From Glycomyces luteolus (GTDB taxonomy: Bacteria; Actinomycetota; Actinomycetes; Mycobacteriales; Micromonosporaceae): a stretch of 64,000 nt of DNA. The notes beneath the pieces are model-generated. The model was not told where the DNA came from, did not search any database, and worked only from the letters and a program-made list of their open reading frames with translations. Below are positions 32,885 to 44,972 of the stretch, one piece after another. Numbering within the stretch: the first letter of the stretch is position 1; each line of letters opens with the position of its first letter. Where the stretch lies: the NCBI RefSeq assembly GCF_027622875.1, contig NZ_JAPZVP010000009.1, forward strand, positions 36,091 to 100,090, written 5' to 3'. A program made the position numbers and the translations under genes.

Positions 32885-33520
32885 ATGGGTGTAGAAGAGA
32901 AACTCCCGCAGGGCATCATCCTCACCTCCGTTGAGGCCCTGGTGAACTGGACCCGCAAGGCCTCGATGTGGCCCGCCACGTTCGGGCTCGCCTGCTGCGC
33001 CATCGAGATGATGGCCACCGGCGCCGCCCGCTACGACACCGGCCGCTTCGGCATGGAGGTCTTCCGCGCCTCCCCGCGTCAGGCGGACCTGATGATCGTG
33101 GCCGGACGCGTGAGCCAGAAGATGGCCCCCGTCCTGCGCCAGATCTACGACCAGATGCCGGAACCGAAATGGGTCCTCTCGATGGGCGTGTGCGCCACCT
33201 CGGGCGGCATGTTCAACAACTACGCGATCGTGCAGGGCGTCGACCACGTCGTGCCCGTCGACATGTACCTCCCCGGCTGCCCCCCGCGCCCGGAGATGCT
33301 GCTCGACGCGATCCTCAAGCTCCACGAGAAGGTCCAGCACGAGCCGCTCGGCGAGAAGCGCCGCCAGGCTCTCGCCGACCTCCCCGAGCCCGTGGTCAAG
33401 CCCGGTGCGATGCCCTCCTCCTACCGCTTCGACAAGCAGCGCAAGAAGGAGTGGATCGAGGCCGCGGAAGCCGGGACGGAAGAGCAGCTGCGCATCCGGA
33501 AGGCGGTGGCGAAGCGATGA
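32885..33520 (+). CDS. nuoB: NADH-quinone oxidoreductase subunit B
   Basis: 211 residues. Binds cluster N2, the last electron donor to quinone: Cys37-Cys38 ([10 protein letters not shown]), Cys103 (MGVCATSGG) and Cys132 (LPGCPPRPE). A charged C-terminal tail of about 40 residues is longer than in E. coli. Overlaps nuoC by ATGA. Confidence 0.97.
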   Translation: MGVEEKLPQGIILTSVEALVNWTRKASMWPATFGLACCAIEMMATGAARYDTGRFGMEVFRASPRQADLMIVAGRVSQKMAPVLRQIYDQMPEPKWVLSMGVCATSGGMFNNYAIVQGVDHVVPVDMYLPGCPPRPEMLLDAILKLHEKVQHEPLGEKRRQALADLPEPVVKPGAMPSSYRFDKQRKKEWIEAAEAGTEEQLRIRKAVAKR

Positions 33521-34215
33521 CCTCCGATCCAACGGGAACGGGCAGCGCGGGACCGGACGACGTCCAGCCCGTCGGCATGCAGAAACCGAAGGGGCTCTTC
33601 GGTGTCAGCGACACCGGTGACACCTCCGGCTTCGGCGGCCTCGTGCAGGCGACGCCGAGCGCGGGGGAGCTCGTCTCCACGCCCGAACCGCTCGGCGGCT
33701 ACTTCGACGAGATCGTTGCGGCCCTGCGCGAAGCGCACGGCGACGAGATCACCCGCGCGGTGGTCGTCGACCGCGGCGAGCTCACCATCCACATCGCGCC
33801 CGACCGCGTCGCCGAGGTCTGCAAGACCATGCGCGACGACGAGAGCCTGCGGTTCGAGCTCTGCAACTCGGTGTCCGGCGTGGACTACCCGGACCAGCGC
33901 AACCGGCTCCACGTCACGTACCACCTGACCTCGATGACCTACCGGCGCCGCGTGCGGCTCGAAACGGCGGTGGGACTTGAGCACCCGGTCGTCCAGTCGG
34001 CGACCGAGGTGTACCCGACCGCCGACTGGCAGGAGCGGGAGACGTACGACATGTTCGGCGTCGTGTTCGAGGGCCACCCCCACCTCACCCGCATCCTCAT
34101 GCCCGACGACTGGGAGGGCTTCCCGCAGCGGAAGGACTACCCGCTCGGGGGCATCGCCGTCGAGTACAAGGGCGCGCATATCCCTCCGCCGGACGAAAGG
34201 CGGGCTTACAAGTGA
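33517..34215 (+). CDS. nuoC: NADH-quinone oxidoreductase subunit C
   Basis: 232 residues, 30-kDa subunit of the peripheral arm. The signature [21 protein letters not shown] lies near residues 172-192 and the DYPLGG end motif near 210. A 60-residue unstructured N-terminus is typical of actinobacteria. The last codons (PPDERRAYK) are echoed in the DNA just before nuoD, where a 32-bp near-copy of the gene end is found. Confidence 0.95.
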   Translation: MTSDPTGTGSAGPDDVQPVGMQKPKGLFGVSDTGDTSGFGGLVQATPSAGELVSTPEPLGGYFDEIVAALREAHGDEITRAVVVDRGELTIHIAPDRVAEVCKTMRDDESLRFELCNSVSGVDYPDQRNRLHVTYHLTSMTYRRRVRLETAVGLEHPVVQSATEVYPTADWQERETYDMFGVVFEGHPHLTRILMPDDWEGFPQRKDYPLGGIAVEYKGAHIPPPDERRAYK

Positions 34216-34308
34216 CCCGGAACGCCCCGTGGGGGGTGCGTGGTGGCGAAGCCCCCGCAGAAGGAAAGCACAGTCGCCGCCTGACGAGAGGAGGGCCTGC
34301 AAGTGACC
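34186..34308 (+). repeat. 32-bp imperfect direct repeat at the nuoC/nuoD junction
   Basis: Bases 34186-34217 (nuoC end) and 34277-34308 (nuoD start region) match at 27 of 32 positions, both ending in CAAGTGACC. In the first copy the TGA of that string is the nuoC stop; in the second the GTG is the nuoD start. The 91-bp offset suggests a local duplication that separated the two genes. Confidence 0.85.
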
Positions 34309-35637
34309 GCCACTGATAACGCCCAAGACGCCTACGCCGCAGAGCGCGACACCACCGAAGGCCGCGTCTACACCGTCACCGGCGGCGACTGGGACGAGCT
34401 CGTCGCGTCGGTCGACCCGGTCAGCGAAGAGCGCCTCATCGTCAACCTCGGCCCGCAGCACCCGTCCACGCACGGCGTGCTCCGCCTGGTCTGCGAGCTT
34501 GAAGGCGAGACCGTCCGCTCGGTGCGCCCCATCGTCGGCTACCTCCACACCGGGATCGAGAAGAACCTCGAATACCGCAACTGGACACAGGGGACGACCT
34601 TCGTCACCCGCGCCGACTACCTCGCGCCGATCTTCAACGAGACCGCCTACTGCCTAGCGGTGGAGAAGCTGCTCGGCATCACCGTGCCCAGGCGCGCCGA
34701 CGTGATCCGCGTGATCATGATGGAGCTCAACCGCATCAGCTCCCACCTGGTCGCCCTCGCGACCACCGGCATGGAACTGGGCGCTCTATCGATGATGATC
34801 TACGGCTTCCGCGACCGCGAGAAGATCCTGGACATCTTCGAAGCCGTCTGCGGCCTGCGCATGAACATGGCGTACGTGCGCCCCGGCGGCGTCGCCCAGG
34901 ACCTCCCGCGCGACGGCCTCAAGATGATCCGCGACTTCGTGGACTACATGCCGCAGGGCCTCGACGACTACGAGGGCCTCCTCACCGGCAACGCCATCTG
35001 GCAGGAGCGCACCCAGGGCGTCGGCTACCTCGACGTCTCCGGGTGCCTCGCCCTCGGCGTCACCGGCCCCGTGCTCCGCTCCGCCGGCCTCGCCTGGGAC
35101 CTGCGCAAGACCATGCCGTACTGCGGCTACGAGGAGTACGACTTCGAGGTGCCGACGCACAACGGCGCCGACGCCTGGGCCCGCTACGTGGTCCGCCTCG
35201 ACGAGATCCGCGAGAGCCTCAAGATCATCAGCCAGGGCCTCGACAAGCTCGAGCCCGGCCCGGTCATGGTCGAGGACAAGAAGATCGCCTGGCCCGCCCA
35301 GCTCGCCCTCGGCAGCGACGGCATGGGCAACAGCCTCAACCATATCCGGCACATCATGAGCCAGTCGATGGAAGCGCTGATCCACCACTTCAAGCTCGTC
35401 ACCGAGGGCTTCCGGGTCCCGGCCGGGCAGGTGTACACCGCCATCGAGGCCCCACGCGGCGAACTCGGCATCCACGCCGTCTCCGACGGCGGGACGAGGC
35501 CGTTCCGCATCCACATGCGAGACCCCTCCTTCATCAACCTGCAGTCGCTCCCCGCGCTCGCCGAAGGCGGCCTGCTGGCGGACGTCATCGCTGGTGGAGC
35601 CTCGCTCGACCCGGTCATGGGAGGTTGCGACAGATGA
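34303..35637 (+). CDS. nuoD: NADH-quinone oxidoreductase subunit D
   Basis: 444 residues, the 49-kDa subunit forming the quinone pocket with NuoB. Signatures: [20 protein letters not shown] near residue 45 with the quinone-binding His, GYLHTGIEK near 82, and the C-terminal [12 protein letters not shown] start with GAGGAGG upstream. It overlaps nuoE by ATGA. Confidence 0.97.
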   Translation: MTATDNAQDAYAAERDTTEGRVYTVTGGDWDELVASVDPVSEERLIVNLGPQHPSTHGVLRLVCELEGETVRSVRPIVGYLHTGIEKNLEYRNWTQGTTFVTRADYLAPIFNETAYCLAVEKLLGITVPRRADVIRVIMMELNRISSHLVALATTGMELGALSMMIYGFRDREKILDIFEAVCGLRMNMAYVRPGGVAQDLPRDGLKMIRDFVDYMPQGLDDYEGLLTGNAIWQERTQGVGYLDVSGCLALGVTGPVLRSAGLAWDLRKTMPYCGYEEYDFEVPTHNGADAWARYVVRLDEIRESLKIISQGLDKLEPGPVMVEDKKIAWPAQLALGSDGMGNSLNHIRHIMSQSMEALIHHFKLVTEGFRVPAGQVYTAIEAPRGELGIHAVSDGGTRPFRIHMRDPSFINLQSLPALAEGGLLADVIAGGASLDPVMGGCDR

Positions 35638-36332
35638 ACTACCCGGAGAAGATCCGCGAGCAGGCCGAGGCGATCCTCGTCCGCTACCCCGAGGGCCACG
35701 AGCGCTCGGCGCTCCTGCCGCTGCTGCACCTGGTGCAGTCGCACGACGGCTACATCTCGGACGACGGCATCGCGTTCTGCGCCGACGTCCTGAACCTCAC
35801 CAAGGCCCAAGTGCAGGCGGTCTCGACCTTCTACACGATGTACAAGCGCGAACCGGCCGGCGACTGGCTGGTCTCGGTGTGCACCAACACCTTGTGCCAG
35901 GCCAAGGGCGGCCAGAAGGTCTTCGACGCGCTCAGCGACGAACTCGACGTCGACCACGATGAGACCACTGTGGACGGCAAGATCACGCTGGAGCACGCCG
36001 AGTGCCTCGCCGCGTGCGACTATGCGCCCGTCGTCACCGTCAACTACGAGTTCTTCGACGACATGGACGAGGCGAAGTCCCTCGAGCTCGTGCGCGAGCT
36101 CAAAGAGGGCCGCCGCCCGATCCCCAGCCGCGGTGCTCCACTGTGCACGCTTCGTGAGATCTCGGTGCAGCTGGCCGGGTTCGACGAGGAGCGCACCGCC
36201 GGGCTCGAAGGCAACGCCCAGGGCGACGCCACGCTCGCCGGGGCCCGCCTCGCCGCGGAGGCCGGCGTCACGGCCCCCGCGTTCGATCCCACCGCGCCCC
36301 TGCTGGCCAAAGAACCCGAGGAAGCGAAGTGA
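35634..36332 (+). CDS. nuoE: NADH-quinone oxidoreductase subunit E
   Basis: 232 residues, thioredoxin-fold [2Fe-2S] protein (cluster N1a) of the NADH module. Cluster cysteines are in [12 protein letters not shown] near 80-91 and [12 protein letters not shown] near 121-132. A 60-residue C-terminal extension is Ala/Glu-rich, as in other actinobacteria. It overlaps nuoF. Confidence 0.95.
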   Translation: MNYPEKIREQAEAILVRYPEGHERSALLPLLHLVQSHDGYISDDGIAFCADVLNLTKAQVQAVSTFYTMYKREPAGDWLVSVCTNTLCQAKGGQKVFDALSDELDVDHDETTVDGKITLEHAECLAACDYAPVVTVNYEFFDDMDEAKSLELVRELKEGRRPIPSRGAPLCTLREISVQLAGFDEERTAGLEGNAQGDATLAGARLAAEAGVTAPAFDPTAPLLAKEPEEAK

Positions 36333-37660
36333 GCGTTACCGTGCCCGGTCCCAGGCGGCCCCGCGAGGACGCCCTCAACAAGCTCAAGCCCGTCGTCACC
36401 AAGCGCTGGATGTCCCCGGGCGCGTGGAAGCTCGACGTCTACGAGCAGCTCGACGGCTACAAGGCGCTTCGCAAGGCCCTCAAGTACTCCGAGGGCGACC
36501 TGATCGCCTTCATGAAGGAGTCCGGCCACCGGGGACGCGGCGGCGCCGGGTTCCCCGTCGGCATGAAGTGGCAGTTCGTGCCCGACGACGGCCAGGACCA
36601 CTACCTGGTCGTCAACGCCGACGAAGGCGAGCCGGGCACTTGCAAGGACCTGCCGCTCATGATGAACGACCCGCACTCGCTCATCGAGGGCATCGTCATC
36701 GCCTCATACGCCATCAAGGCTTCTCGGGCGTTCGTGTACGTGCGCGGCGAGGCCGTCCACGCCGCCCGTCGCCTCCGCAACGCCGTGCGCGAAGCCAAGG
36801 AAGCCGGATACCTCGGCAAGGACATCCTCGGCTCCGGTTTCGACCTCGAAGTCGTGATCCACTCCGGCGCAGGCGCTTACATCTGCGGCGAAGAGACCGC
36901 GCTGCTGGACTCCTTGGAGGGCAAGCGGGGCCAGCCGCGGCTGCGCCCGCCCTTCCCCGCGACGCACGGGCTCTACAACAAGCCCACCTGCATCAACAAC
37001 GTCGGCTCCATCGCCGCCGTCCCGCACATCGTGCTCGGCGGCGCGCAGTGGTGGAAAGACCTCGGCTCCGAGAACGCCGCGGGCACGATGATCTACTCGC
37101 TGTCGGGCCGCGTCAAGCGCCCCGGCCAGTACGAGTGCTCGATGGGCACCACGCTCCGCGAGCTCATCGAACTCGCCGGAGGCATGGAGGAGGGCCACGA
37201 GCTGAAGTTCTTCACCCCCGGCGGCTCCTCCACCCCGATGCTCTCGGCCGACTCGATCGACGTGCCGCTCGACTTCGACAACGTCGCCAAGGCCGGTTCG
37301 ATCCTCGGCACCACCGCGGTCATGATCTTCTCCGACCAGGACGACCCGGTCGTCGCCTGCTGGCGCTGGATCAAGTTCTACGCCCACGAATCCTGCGGCA
37401 AGTGCACGCCGTGCCGCGAGGGCAACTACTGGATGGTGCGCGTCTACGAGCGCATCCTCTCCGGCCAGGGCTCCCTCGGCGACCTGAAGCTCCTCGAGAG
37501 CGCGTGCAAGAACCTCCTCGGCCGCTCCTTCTGCGGTCTCGGCGACGGCGCCACCTCGTGCGTCACCTCGTCGCTGAAGTACTTCCGGCAGGACTACCTC
37601 GACTACATCGAGGGCCACAAGCCCGCCCTCTTCGACGCTGCAAAGATCGGAGCGCACTGA
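36329..37660 (+). CDS. nuoF: NADH-quinone oxidoreductase subunit F
   Basis: 443 residues; binds NADH, FMN and cluster N3. FMN/NADH motif [13 protein letters not shown] near 69-81, the Glu-rich [12 protein letters not shown] near 97, and the [4Fe-4S] site [12 protein letters not shown] near 354 with a fourth Cys in SFCGLGDGA near 400. GTG start, GTGA overlap with nuoE. Confidence 0.97.
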   Translation: MSVTVPGPRRPREDALNKLKPVVTKRWMSPGAWKLDVYEQLDGYKALRKALKYSEGDLIAFMKESGHRGRGGAGFPVGMKWQFVPDDGQDHYLVVNADEGEPGTCKDLPLMMNDPHSLIEGIVIASYAIKASRAFVYVRGEAVHAARRLRNAVREAKEAGYLGKDILGSGFDLEVVIHSGAGAYICGEETALLDSLEGKRGQPRLRPPFPATHGLYNKPTCINNVGSIAAVPHIVLGGAQWWKDLGSENAAGTMIYSLSGRVKRPGQYECSMGTTLRELIELAGGMEEGHELKFFTPGGSSTPMLSADSIDVPLDFDNVAKAGSILGTTAVMIFSDQDDPVVACWRWIKFYAHESCGKCTPCREGNYWMVRVYERILSGQGSLGDLKLLESACKNLLGRSFCGLGDGATSCVTSSLKYFRQDYLDYIEGHKPALFDAAKIGAH

Positions 37661-37661
37661 C

Positions 37662-40106
37662 ATGACCGATCAAGTCACGTTCACCATCGACGGCGTCGAA
37701 GTCACGGTCCCGAAGGGCACCTTGATCATCCGGGCCGCCGAGCAGCTCGGCATCGAGATCCCCCGGTTCTGCGACCACCCGCTGCTCGAACCCGCCGGGG
37801 CCTGCCGCCAGTGCCTCGTCGACGTTCCGGACATGGGCAACGGCCGCGGGATGCCCAAGCCCGCCGCCTCCTGCACGACCACCGCCATGGAGGGCATGGT
37901 CGTCAAGACCCAGCACACCAGCGAGGTCGCCAAGGAGGCGCAGGAGGGGATCATGGAGTTCCTCCTGATCAACCACCCGCTGGACTGCCCCGTCTGCGAC
38001 AAGGGCGGCGAATGTCCGCTCCAGAACCAGGCCATGAGCACCGGCCGCACCGAGACCCGCATGGAGGCGGCGGACAAGCGCACCTACAAGAAGGCGCTGC
38101 CGATCTCCTCCCAGGTGCTGCTCGACCGCGAGCGCTGCGTGCTGTGCGCGCGCTGCACCCGCTTCTCCGACCAGGTCGCGGGCGACCCGTTCATCGAGCT
38201 GATGGAGCGCTCCGCGCTGGAGCAGGTGGGCGTCTACGAGGACGAGCCGTTCGAGTCCTACTTCTCGGGCAACACCGTCCAGATCTGCCCGGTCGGCGCG
38301 CTCACCGGCACCCAGTACCGCTTCCGCTCAAGGCCTTTCGACCTCGTTTCGAGCCCGAGCGTGTGCGAGCACTGCTCGGCCGGTTGCGCGCAGCGCTCGG
38401 ACCACCGCCGCGGCAAGGTCCTGCGCCGCCTCGCGGGCGAGGACCCGGCGGTGAACGAGGAGTGGAACTGCGACAAGGGCCGCTGGGGCTCCTCCTACAT
38501 CGAGGCCGCCGACCGCATCACGAAGCCGCTGATCCGCGACGAGGACGGCTCGCTCCGCGAGGCGTCCTGGCCCGAGGCCCTGCGCCGCGCGGCCGCCGGA
38601 CTCAAGGACGCGGCCGGCGGGGTCGGCGTCCTGCCGGGCGGGCGGCTCACCGTCGAGGACTCCTACGCGTACGCGAAGTTCGCGCGGGTCGTCCTCGGCA
38701 CCAACGACATCGACTTCCGCTCCCGTCCGCACTCCACTGAGGAGTCGGAGTTCCTGGCGCACGCCGTCGCGGGGGTCTACCCGTCGAGCGGCGCGGTCAC
38801 CTACGAGGACCTGGAGAAAGCCCCCGTGGTCGTCACCGTGGGCCTCGAGGTCGAAGAGGAATGCCCGATCGCGTTCCTGCGCCTGCGCAAGGCGGTTCGC
38901 CAGCACGGCCAGCGCGTGCACGTGGTCGCGCCGTTCGCGACGCGCGGCACCGCCAAGCTCAACGGGAACCTCATCGAGGCCCTGCCCGGTGAGGAGGCCG
39001 AACTCCTCGACGGCTGGGTGCGCGGCGGCTTCGTGCGCGACGCCCTGGGCGAGGACGGCGCGGTCATCCTGCTCGGCGAGCGTCTCGCCACTGTGGAGGG
39101 CGCGTTCTCAGCGGCGGTCCGGCTGGCCAAGGCCACGGGCGCGCGCCTCGCATGGATTCCCCGGCGCGCGGGCGACCGCGGCGCGGTCGAGTCCGGTTGC
39201 CTCCCCGGGCTGCTGCCCGGCGGCGGCCTCGCCTCGTATGCGGCGGACCGCGAGCAGCTGGCCGAGTACTGGGGTGTCGAGGAACTGCCGGGCAATGACG
39301 GCCGCGGCGCCTGGGACATCCTGCAGGCCGCCGCGGACGGCGAGCTCGATGCCCTGCTCATCGGCGGCGTCGACCCGTACGACTTCGCGGACGGGCCCGC
39401 CGTTGAGGCGGCCCTCATCGCGGCCCGCTTCGTGGTCTCCCTGGAGATCCGGCACTCGGCCGTCACCCGCGTCGCTGACGTGATCCTGCCGGTGGCGCCG
39501 GTGACCGGCAAGCCCGGCGCGTACTTCGACTGGGAAGGTCGCCTGCGGACCTTCGACACGGTGATCCCCTCGGATCTCATGTCGGACCACGCGGTGCTCG
39601 ACGCGCTCGCGGCCGCGATGGGCGTCGAGCTCGGGACGGCCGAGACCCGCACGGTGCGCGGGGAACTCGCGGGCCTCCCGGACCCGATCACACGCCAGCC
39701 CGCGCCGGACTGGAGCGCCGACCGCCCGGCCCACTCGCATGAGGACGGCAAGGCCATCCTCGCGACCTGGCGTCAGCTCCTCGACGGCGGTTCCCTCCAG
39801 GAGAACAACCCGCATCTCGCCGGTTGCGCGCCCGACCCGGTGGTGCGGTTGAGCGCCGCGACAGCGAAGGCGATCGGCGCGAGCGAGGGCAACGGTGTCA
39901 CCGTGGCCACCGCGATCGGCGGGATCACCCTGCCGCTCAAGGTCACCGACATGCCCGAGGGCGTGGTCTGGCTGCCGCAGAACGCGCCGGGTCGCGGGAT
40001 CTTCCGCCACCTCGGCGCCGGTTCGGGCGATGTGGTCACGATCCGCGCCTACCCGAACGTCCCTCGCCCCGCCGAGGCGGGAGAAGCCGTGGAGGCGGTC
40101 AAGTGA
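37662..40106 (+). CDS. nuoG: NADH-quinone oxidoreductase subunit G
   Basis: 814 residues, the large iron-sulfur subunit. N-terminal clusters: [2Fe-2S] [20 protein letters not shown] near 34-53, His/Cys cluster around [13 protein letters not shown] near 109, [4Fe-4S] [10 protein letters not shown] near 157. A further [10 protein letters not shown] motif near 235 is the extra cluster (N7 type) seen in some bacteria. The rest is a molybdopterin-oxidoreductase-like fold without cofactor. The catalytic part is complete. Confidence 0.96.
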   Translation: MTDQVTFTIDGVEVTVPKGTLIIRAAEQLGIEIPRFCDHPLLEPAGACRQCLVDVPDMGNGRGMPKPAASCTTTAMEGMVVKTQHTSEVAKEAQEGIMEFLLINHPLDCPVCDKGGECPLQNQAMSTGRTETRMEAADKRTYKKALPISSQVLLDRERCVLCARCTRFSDQVAGDPFIELMERSALEQVGVYEDEPFESYFSGNTVQICPVGALTGTQYRFRSRPFDLVSSPSVCEHCSAGCAQRSDHRRGKVLRRLAGEDPAVNEEWNCDKGRWGSSYIEAADRITKPLIRDEDGSLREASWPEALRRAAAGLKDAAGGVGVLPGGRLTVEDSYAYAKFARVVLGTNDIDFRSRPHSTEESEFLAHAVAGVYPSSGAVTYEDLEKAPVVVTVGLEVEEECPIAFLRLRKAVRQHGQRVHVVAPFATRGTAKLNGNLIEALPGEEAELLDGWVRGGFVRDALGEDGAVILLGERLATVEGAFSAAVRLAKATGARLAWIPRRAGDRGAVESGCLPGLLPGGGLASYAADREQLAEYWGVEELPGNDGRGAWDILQAAADGELDALLIGGVDPYDFADGPAVEAALIAARFVVSLEIRHSAVTRVADVILPVAPVTGKPGAYFDWEGRLRTFDTVIPSDLMSDHAVLDALAAAMGVELGTAETRTVRGELAGLPDPITRQPAPDWSADRPAHSHEDGKAILATWRQLLDGGSLQENNPHLAGCAPDPVVRLSAATAKAIGASEGNGVTVATAIGGITLPLKVTDMPEGVVWLPQNAPGRGIFRHLGAGSGDVVTIRAYPNVPRPAEAGEAVEAVK

Positions 40107-41422
40107 TGAACGATCCGATCTGGCTCATGCTCGTCAAGGGCGTGCTCGTCTTCGTGGTGCTCGTGCTGCTGGTGCTCTTCACCATCTGGTACGAGCGGCG
40201 CGTGGTGGCGATCATGCAGGTGCGGCCGGGACCGAACCGCAACGGGCCCTTCGGCCTGCTGCAGTCGCTCGCGGACGGCCTGAAGCTGGCGTTCAAAGAG
40301 GACGTGATGCCGCGGACGGCCGACAAGGTCGTGTTCATCGCGGCCCCGGTCATCGCGGTGGCCTGCGCGTTCACGGCGTTCGCGGTGATCCCGTTCGGGC
40401 CCGAGGTGAACGTCTTCGGGATCGAGACGGAGCTGCAGCTCACCGACTTCGAGGTGAGCGTGCTGCTGATCCTGGCGTGCTCGGCGGTCGGCGTCTACGG
40501 CATCGTGCTCGCGGGGTGGTCCTCCGGTTCCACGTACTCGCTGCTGGGTGCGCTTCGCGCCGCGGCGCAGGTGATCTCGTACGAGATCGCGCTGGGCCTG
40601 GCGGTGCTGACGGTGTTCTTCCAGTCGCAGCTGATGTCGACCGGAGCGATCGTCGAGGCGCAGGCGCAGGGCCTGCCGATGAGCTTCGGCGGCGCTGAAG
40701 TCACGCTCCCGGGCTGGTACTTCATCATCCTCGCGCCGAGCTTCGTGATCTTCGTGATCTCGATGGTCGGCGAGACGAACCGCGCCCCCTTCGACCTCCC
40801 GGAAGCGGAGTCGGAGCTGGTGGCGGGCTTCGCGACCGAGTACTCGAGCCTGAAGTACGCGTCGTTCTTCCTGGCGGAGTACGTCAACATGGTCACGATG
40901 TCGGCCCTGTGCGTGACGCTCTTCCTGGGCGGCTGGGCCGCGCCGTTCCCGAACTCGTGGTGGCCGGGCGCGAACGAGGGCTTCATGCCGCTCGTCTGGT
41001 TCTTCGGGAAGGTCCTGGCGTTCCTGTTCTTCTACGTGTGGCTGCGCGGCACGCTGCCGCGTCTGCGCTACGACCAGTTCATGCGACTGGGCTGGAAGGT
41101 CCTCGTCCCGGTCTCCCTCGTCTGGCTCATGGTCCTGGCGGCCATGAACATCGGCCTCGACACCGAGAACGAGCTGCCCACCCGGATCGCCTTCGCGGGC
41201 GGTGCGGCGATCGTGGTCATGGCCCTGATCTTCTTCTGGCCCAACCGCAAGCAGTACGAGGAGCCCGCCGAGCCCGACACCGGCCTGGGCGGCTTCCCCG
41301 TCCCGCCGCTGGACCTCGCGGTCCCGCCGAACCCGCGGGCCCTCAAGGAACTCGAACCCGCGAATACATCAGCCGCGCCCATCAACGGCTCGCGCCCTAC
41401 TGACAAGGGAGAGGAGGAGTAA
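40106..41422 (+). CDS. nuoH: NADH-quinone oxidoreductase subunit H
   Basis: 438-residue membrane subunit forming the quinone entry. Eight or nine helices; conserved loops [20 protein letters not shown] near 33-52 and [20 protein letters not shown] near 225-244. A C-terminal tail of about 60 hydrophilic residues is usual for actinobacteria. The ATG shares its A with the nuoG stop codon. Confidence 0.97.
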   Translation: MNDPIWLMLVKGVLVFVVLVLLVLFTIWYERRVVAIMQVRPGPNRNGPFGLLQSLADGLKLAFKEDVMPRTADKVVFIAAPVIAVACAFTAFAVIPFGPEVNVFGIETELQLTDFEVSVLLILACSAVGVYGIVLAGWSSGSTYSLLGALRAAAQVISYEIALGLAVLTVFFQSQLMSTGAIVEAQAQGLPMSFGGAEVTLPGWYFIILAPSFVIFVISMVGETNRAPFDLPEAESELVAGFATEYSSLKYASFFLAEYVNMVTMSALCVTLFLGGWAAPFPNSWWPGANEGFMPLVWFFGKVLAFLFFYVWLRGTLPRLRYDQFMRLGWKVLVPVSLVWLMVLAAMNIGLDTENELPTRIAFAGGAAIVVMALIFFWPNRKQYEEPAEPDTGLGGFPVPPLDLAVPPNPRALKELEPANTSAAPINGSRPTDKGEEE

Positions 41423-41988
41423 TGTCCGGTTTCGCAAAAGGCTTCGGCGTCACCTTCTCACACATGTTCAAGCCGAAGGTCACCGTGGACTACCCGGAGG
41501 AGCCTTCGAAGCTCCAGCCGCGGTTCCACGGCCGGCACGTGCTCAACCGCCACCCGGACGGGCTCGAGAAGTGCATCGGCTGCGAGCTGTGCGCCTGGGC
41601 CTGCCCGGCCGACGCGATCTATGTCGAAGGCGCGGAGAACACCGAGGCCGAGCGGTTCTCGCCCGGCGAGCGGTACGCCAAGACCTATCAGATCAACTAC
41701 GCGCGCTGCATCTTCTGCGGCCTGTGCATCGAGGCCTGCCCGACCCGTTCGCTCACCATGAGCAACGAGTACGAGCTGGCCCGCGACGACCGGCGCGACC
41801 TCATCTTCACCAAGGAGGAGCTGCTCGCCCCGCTCATCGAGGGCATGGAGCAGCCGCCGCACCCGATGCGCCTGGGCGACAACGAGAAGGCGTACTACGC
41901 CTCGGGCCCGGACAATCCCGGCGCGAGCGAGGGCGCGGAGTTCTCGCTCACGGAGATGCTGGCGCAGAAGAACGGGGGCGCGCAGTGA
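41422..41988 (+). CDS. nuoI: NADH-quinone oxidoreductase subunit I
   Basis: 188 residues, two [4Fe-4S] clusters (N6a and N6b): [16 protein letters not shown] near 51 and [16 protein letters not shown] near 95. It passes electrons from NuoG to NuoB. The start overlaps the nuoH stop by two bases (TAATG). Confidence 0.97.
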   Translation: MSGFAKGFGVTFSHMFKPKVTVDYPEEPSKLQPRFHGRHVLNRHPDGLEKCIGCELCAWACPADAIYVEGAENTEAERFSPGERYAKTYQINYARCIFCGLCIEACPTRSLTMSNEYELARDDRRDLIFTKEELLAPLIEGMEQPPHPMRLGDNEKAYYASGPDNPGASEGAEFSLTEMLAQKNGGAQ

Positions 41989-42764
41989 TCGACCTCGCGC
42001 AGACCGTCGCCCAGAACGCGTCGATGGGTGAATCGGTCTTCTTCTGGATCCTCGCGCCGATCGCGCTGGGTGGGGCCATCGGCCTCGTCCTGGCCCGCTC
42101 GGCGATCCACGCGGCGCTGATGCTGGCGATCACCATGATGTGCCTGGCGGTCTTCTACATCATGCAGGCCGCGCCGTTCCTCGGGTTCGTGCAGATCATG
42201 GTCTACACCGGCGCGATCATGATGCTGTTCCTCTTCGTGCTCATGTTCTTCGGGCGCGACTCGAAGGACTCCATGTTCGAGACGCTGCGCGGTCAGCGCC
42301 TCTTCGCCGTGGTCCTCGGCATCGGCCTGGCGGCGCTCCTGGCCTCGGGCCTCGCCCGCGCGGTCTCCGGCATGACGATCGCCGCGGACCCGCGCTGGGC
42401 CACCGGCGCCCAGTCGAACGTCGAGGCGATCGCCGAGGCGCTCTTCTCGACCTACCTGTTCCCGTTCGAGGTCGTCTCGGGCGTGCTCACCGTGGCCGCG
42501 GTCGGCGCTTTGATGTTCGCGCACGTCGCCAAGAAGGGCGGCCTGCGCGGACAGAAGGCGCACTCCCGCGAGCGGTTCGCCCCCGGCGTCTACCCGGGCC
42601 CCAAGCCCGGCCCCGGCGTGTTCGCGACCTCCGACTCGACCGCGACGCCCGCGCTGCGGCCGGACGGCTCGATCGAGCCCGCGTCGCTCTCGGCCTACGT
42701 GCCGCCGCGCCAGCTCACGGCCGCCGAGTCGGCCCCGAAGCACACCGAAGGGCGGGAGTCATGA
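41985..42764 (+). CDS. nuoJ: NADH-quinone oxidoreductase subunit J
   Basis: 259 residues with five membrane helices; the conserved third helix is [20 protein letters not shown] near 66-85. A C-terminal hydrophilic tail of about 70 residues (Pro/Ser-rich) follows. GTGA overlap with nuoI. Confidence 0.95.
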   Translation: MIDLAQTVAQNASMGESVFFWILAPIALGGAIGLVLARSAIHAALMLAITMMCLAVFYIMQAAPFLGFVQIMVYTGAIMMLFLFVLMFFGRDSKDSMFETLRGQRLFAVVLGIGLAALLASGLARAVSGMTIAADPRWATGAQSNVEAIAEALFSTYLFPFEVVSGVLTVAAVGALMFAHVAKKGGLRGQKAHSRERFAPGVYPGPKPGPGVFATSDSTATPALRPDGSIEPASLSAYVPPRQLTAAESAPKHTEGRES

Positions 42765-43060
42765 GCCCCGAGTACTACCTGATCCTGGCCGCCGCGCTGT
42801 TCACGATCGGCGCGGTCGGCGTCCTGGTGCGGCGCAACTCGATCGTCGTGTTCATGTGCGTGGAGCTGATGCTCAACGCCGGGAACCTGACGCTGGTCAC
42901 CTTCTCCCGCACCAACGGCAGCATCGACGGGCAGGTGATGGCGTTCTTCGTGATGGCCGTGGCCGCCGCCGAAGTCGTGGTGGGCCTGGCGATCATCATG
43001 GCGATCTACCGGTCCCGGCGCTCCGCCTCCGTCGACGACGCCAACCTGCTGAAGGCCTAG
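42761..43060 (+). CDS. nuoK: NADH-quinone oxidoreductase subunit K
   Basis: 99 residues, three helices, with the proton-channel glutamates in [13 protein letters not shown] near 30-42 and [13 protein letters not shown] near 66. Overlaps nuoJ by ATGA. Confidence 0.96.
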   Translation: MSPEYYLILAAALFTIGAVGVLVRRNSIVVFMCVELMLNAGNLTLVTFSRTNGSIDGQVMAFFVMAVAAAEVVVGLAIIMAIYRSRRSASVDDANLLKA

Positions 43061-43070
43061 AGGGGACACA

Positions 43071-44972
43071 GTGGACGAAATCTCGTACGCACCGGCCGAA
43101 GGGCTCCTCTCGCTGGCGTGGCTGCTCATCGCCCTGCCCGCGTTCGGCGCCGCGGTCCTGCTGCTCGCCGGCCGCAGAGCCGACAAATGGGGCCACTGGC
43201 TCGGCGTCGCCACCATCGGCGGCGCCTTCGCGCTCGCCCTTGCGATGTTCAGCTCACTTGCGGGCCTTGACAACAAGAGCGCGAACCTCGACCTGTTCAC
43301 GATCCTCTCGGTAGGGGACCTGGACATCGAGGCGAACCTGCTCTTCGACCCGTTGAGCGCGGTGTTCTGCCTGCTCATCACCGGAGTCGGCTTCCTCATC
43401 CACGTCTACGCGGTCGGCTACATGTCGCACGACCCCGGGCGCCGGAAGTTCTTCGCCTACTTCAACCTGTTCGCCGCCGCGATGCTCGTCCTCGTGCTCG
43501 GCGGCAACTACTTCATGACCTTCATCGGCTGGGAGGGCGTGGGCCTCGCCTCCTACCTCCTCATCGCGTTCTGGCAGCTCAAGCCCGCCGCCGCGACCGC
43601 CGGCAAGAAGGCCTTCCTCACCAACCGCGTGGCCGACGTCGGGTTCCTCCTGGCGATGTTCACGATGATCGGCGCACTGGGCACCGTGGACTTCGCGGAG
43701 GTCTTCAACGGCGCCGCCTCGCTCTCCACCGGCATGAGCCTCGCCATCGGGCTGCTGCTCCTCGCGGCGGCCTGCGGCAAGTCCGGCCAGTTCCCGTTCC
43801 AGACCTGGCTCCCGGACGCGATGGAGGGCCCGACCCCGGTCTCGGCCCTCATCCACGCGGCCACCATGGTGACCGCGGGCGTGTACCTCATCGCCCGCTC
43901 GCACGTCATCTTCAGCCTCAACCCCGACGTGCAGACGGCCGTCGTCATCGTCGGCGCCCTCACCCTCCTCTTCGGAGCGATCGTGGGCTGCGCCAAGGAC
44001 GACATCAAGCGCGTCCTCGCCTGGTCCACGGTCTCGCAGATCGGCTACATGTTCCTCGCGGTCGGCCTCGGCGGCGGGGCGTTCGCGCTCGGCATCATCC
44101 ACCTGCTCGCGCACGGCTTCTTCAAGGCCGGGCTGTTCCTCGGCTCCGGCTCGGTCATGCACGCCATGAACGACCAGACCGACATCCGCCGCTTCGGCGG
44201 CCTCTGGCGGAAGATGCCGCTCACCTACGCGACGTTCGCGGCCGGATGGCTCGCGATCATCGGCCTGTTCCCGTTCTCGGGCTTCTGGACCAAGGACCCG
44301 ATCATCGCCTCCGCGTTCGCCCGCGAAGGCTGGCAGGGCTGGGTCGTCGGCGGCGCGGCGCTCCTGGGCGCCGCTCTGACCGCGTTCTACATGACCCGCG
44401 TCTTCGTGCTCACCTTCCACGGCCCCAAGCGCTGGACCCCAGATGTCCACCCGCACGAGTCCCCGGCGATCATGACCGTGCCCCTGATCCTGCTGGGTCT
44501 CGGCTCGCTCGGCGCCGGCGGCCTCATGGCCTCCTCCGTCACCACCTGGCTCACCCCCGTCTTCGGTGAGTCCCATGAGGTCCACGGCCACCTGAGCCAC
44601 GCCCAGGTCACCGTCGCCACCACCATCGTGGTGGTCCTCGGCGCCGGCCTCGGCTGGTTCCTCTTCCGGGGCGGCACCGACGAAGTGCCGCACGCCGCCG
44701 CCTGGCCGGTGCGCGCCGCGCGCGCCGACCTCGGCGGCGAGGCCGTCAACCGCGGCCTCTTCGAACGCCCGAGCCGCCTGGCAGCCAGCGCTTCGGTCGC
44801 CATGGACGGCCGGGTCGTCGACGGCGCCGTGAACGGCCTGTCCGCGGCGATCGGCGGCACGTCGCGCCGACTGCTCGTGATGCAGACCGGTTTCGTGCGC
44901 TCCTATGCCCTGTCCATTCTGTCCGGCGCCGTCATCGTGGTGGCCGCGCTCATGGTGGTGGTTATCCAGTGA
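43071..44972 (+). CDS. nuoL: NADH-quinone oxidoreductase subunit L
   Basis: 633 residues, antiporter-like proton pump with the long lateral helix at the C-terminus. Motifs: FIGWEGVGLASYLLI near 150 with the key Glu, FQTWLPDAMEGPTPVSALIH near 243, and HLLAHGFFKAGLFLGSGSVM near 344. GTG start. Overlaps nuoM by GTGA. Confidence 0.96.
   Translation: MDEISYAPAEGLLSLAWLLIALPAFGAAVLLLAGRRADKWGHWLGVATIGGAFALALAMFSSLAGLDNKSANLDLFTILSVGDLDIEANLLFDPLSAVFCLLITGVGFLIHVYAVGYMSHDPGRRKFFAYFNLFAAAMLVLVLGGNYFMTFIGWEGVGLASYLLIAFWQLKPAAATAGKKAFLTNRVADVGFLLAMFTMIGALGTVDFAEVFNGAASLSTGMSLAIGLLLLAAACGKSGQFPFQTWLPDAMEGPTPVSALIHAATMVTAGVYLIARSHVIFSLNPDVQTAVVIVGALTLLFGAIVGCAKDDIKRVLAWSTVSQIGYMFLAVGLGGGAFALGIIHLLAHGFFKAGLFLGSGSVMHAMNDQTDIRRFGGLWRKMPLTYATFAAGWLAIIGLFPFSGFWTKDPIIASAFAREGWQGWVVGGAALLGAALTAFYMTRVFVLTFHGPKRWTPDVHPHESPAIMTVPLILLGLGSLGAGGLMASSVTTWLTPVFGESHEVHGHLSHAQVTVATTIVVVLGAGLGWFLFRGGTDEVPHAAAWPVRAARADLGGEAVNRGLFERPSRLAASASVAMDGRVVDGAVNGLSAAIGGTSRRLLVMQTGFVRSYALSILSGAVIVVAALMVVVIQ

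Noticed and set aside
34216-34302. Coding continuation of NuoC through the nuoC-nuoD gap
   Set aside because: The PPDERRACK-like reading in the gap comes from a duplicated fragment in another frame. NuoC already ends at its own stop.
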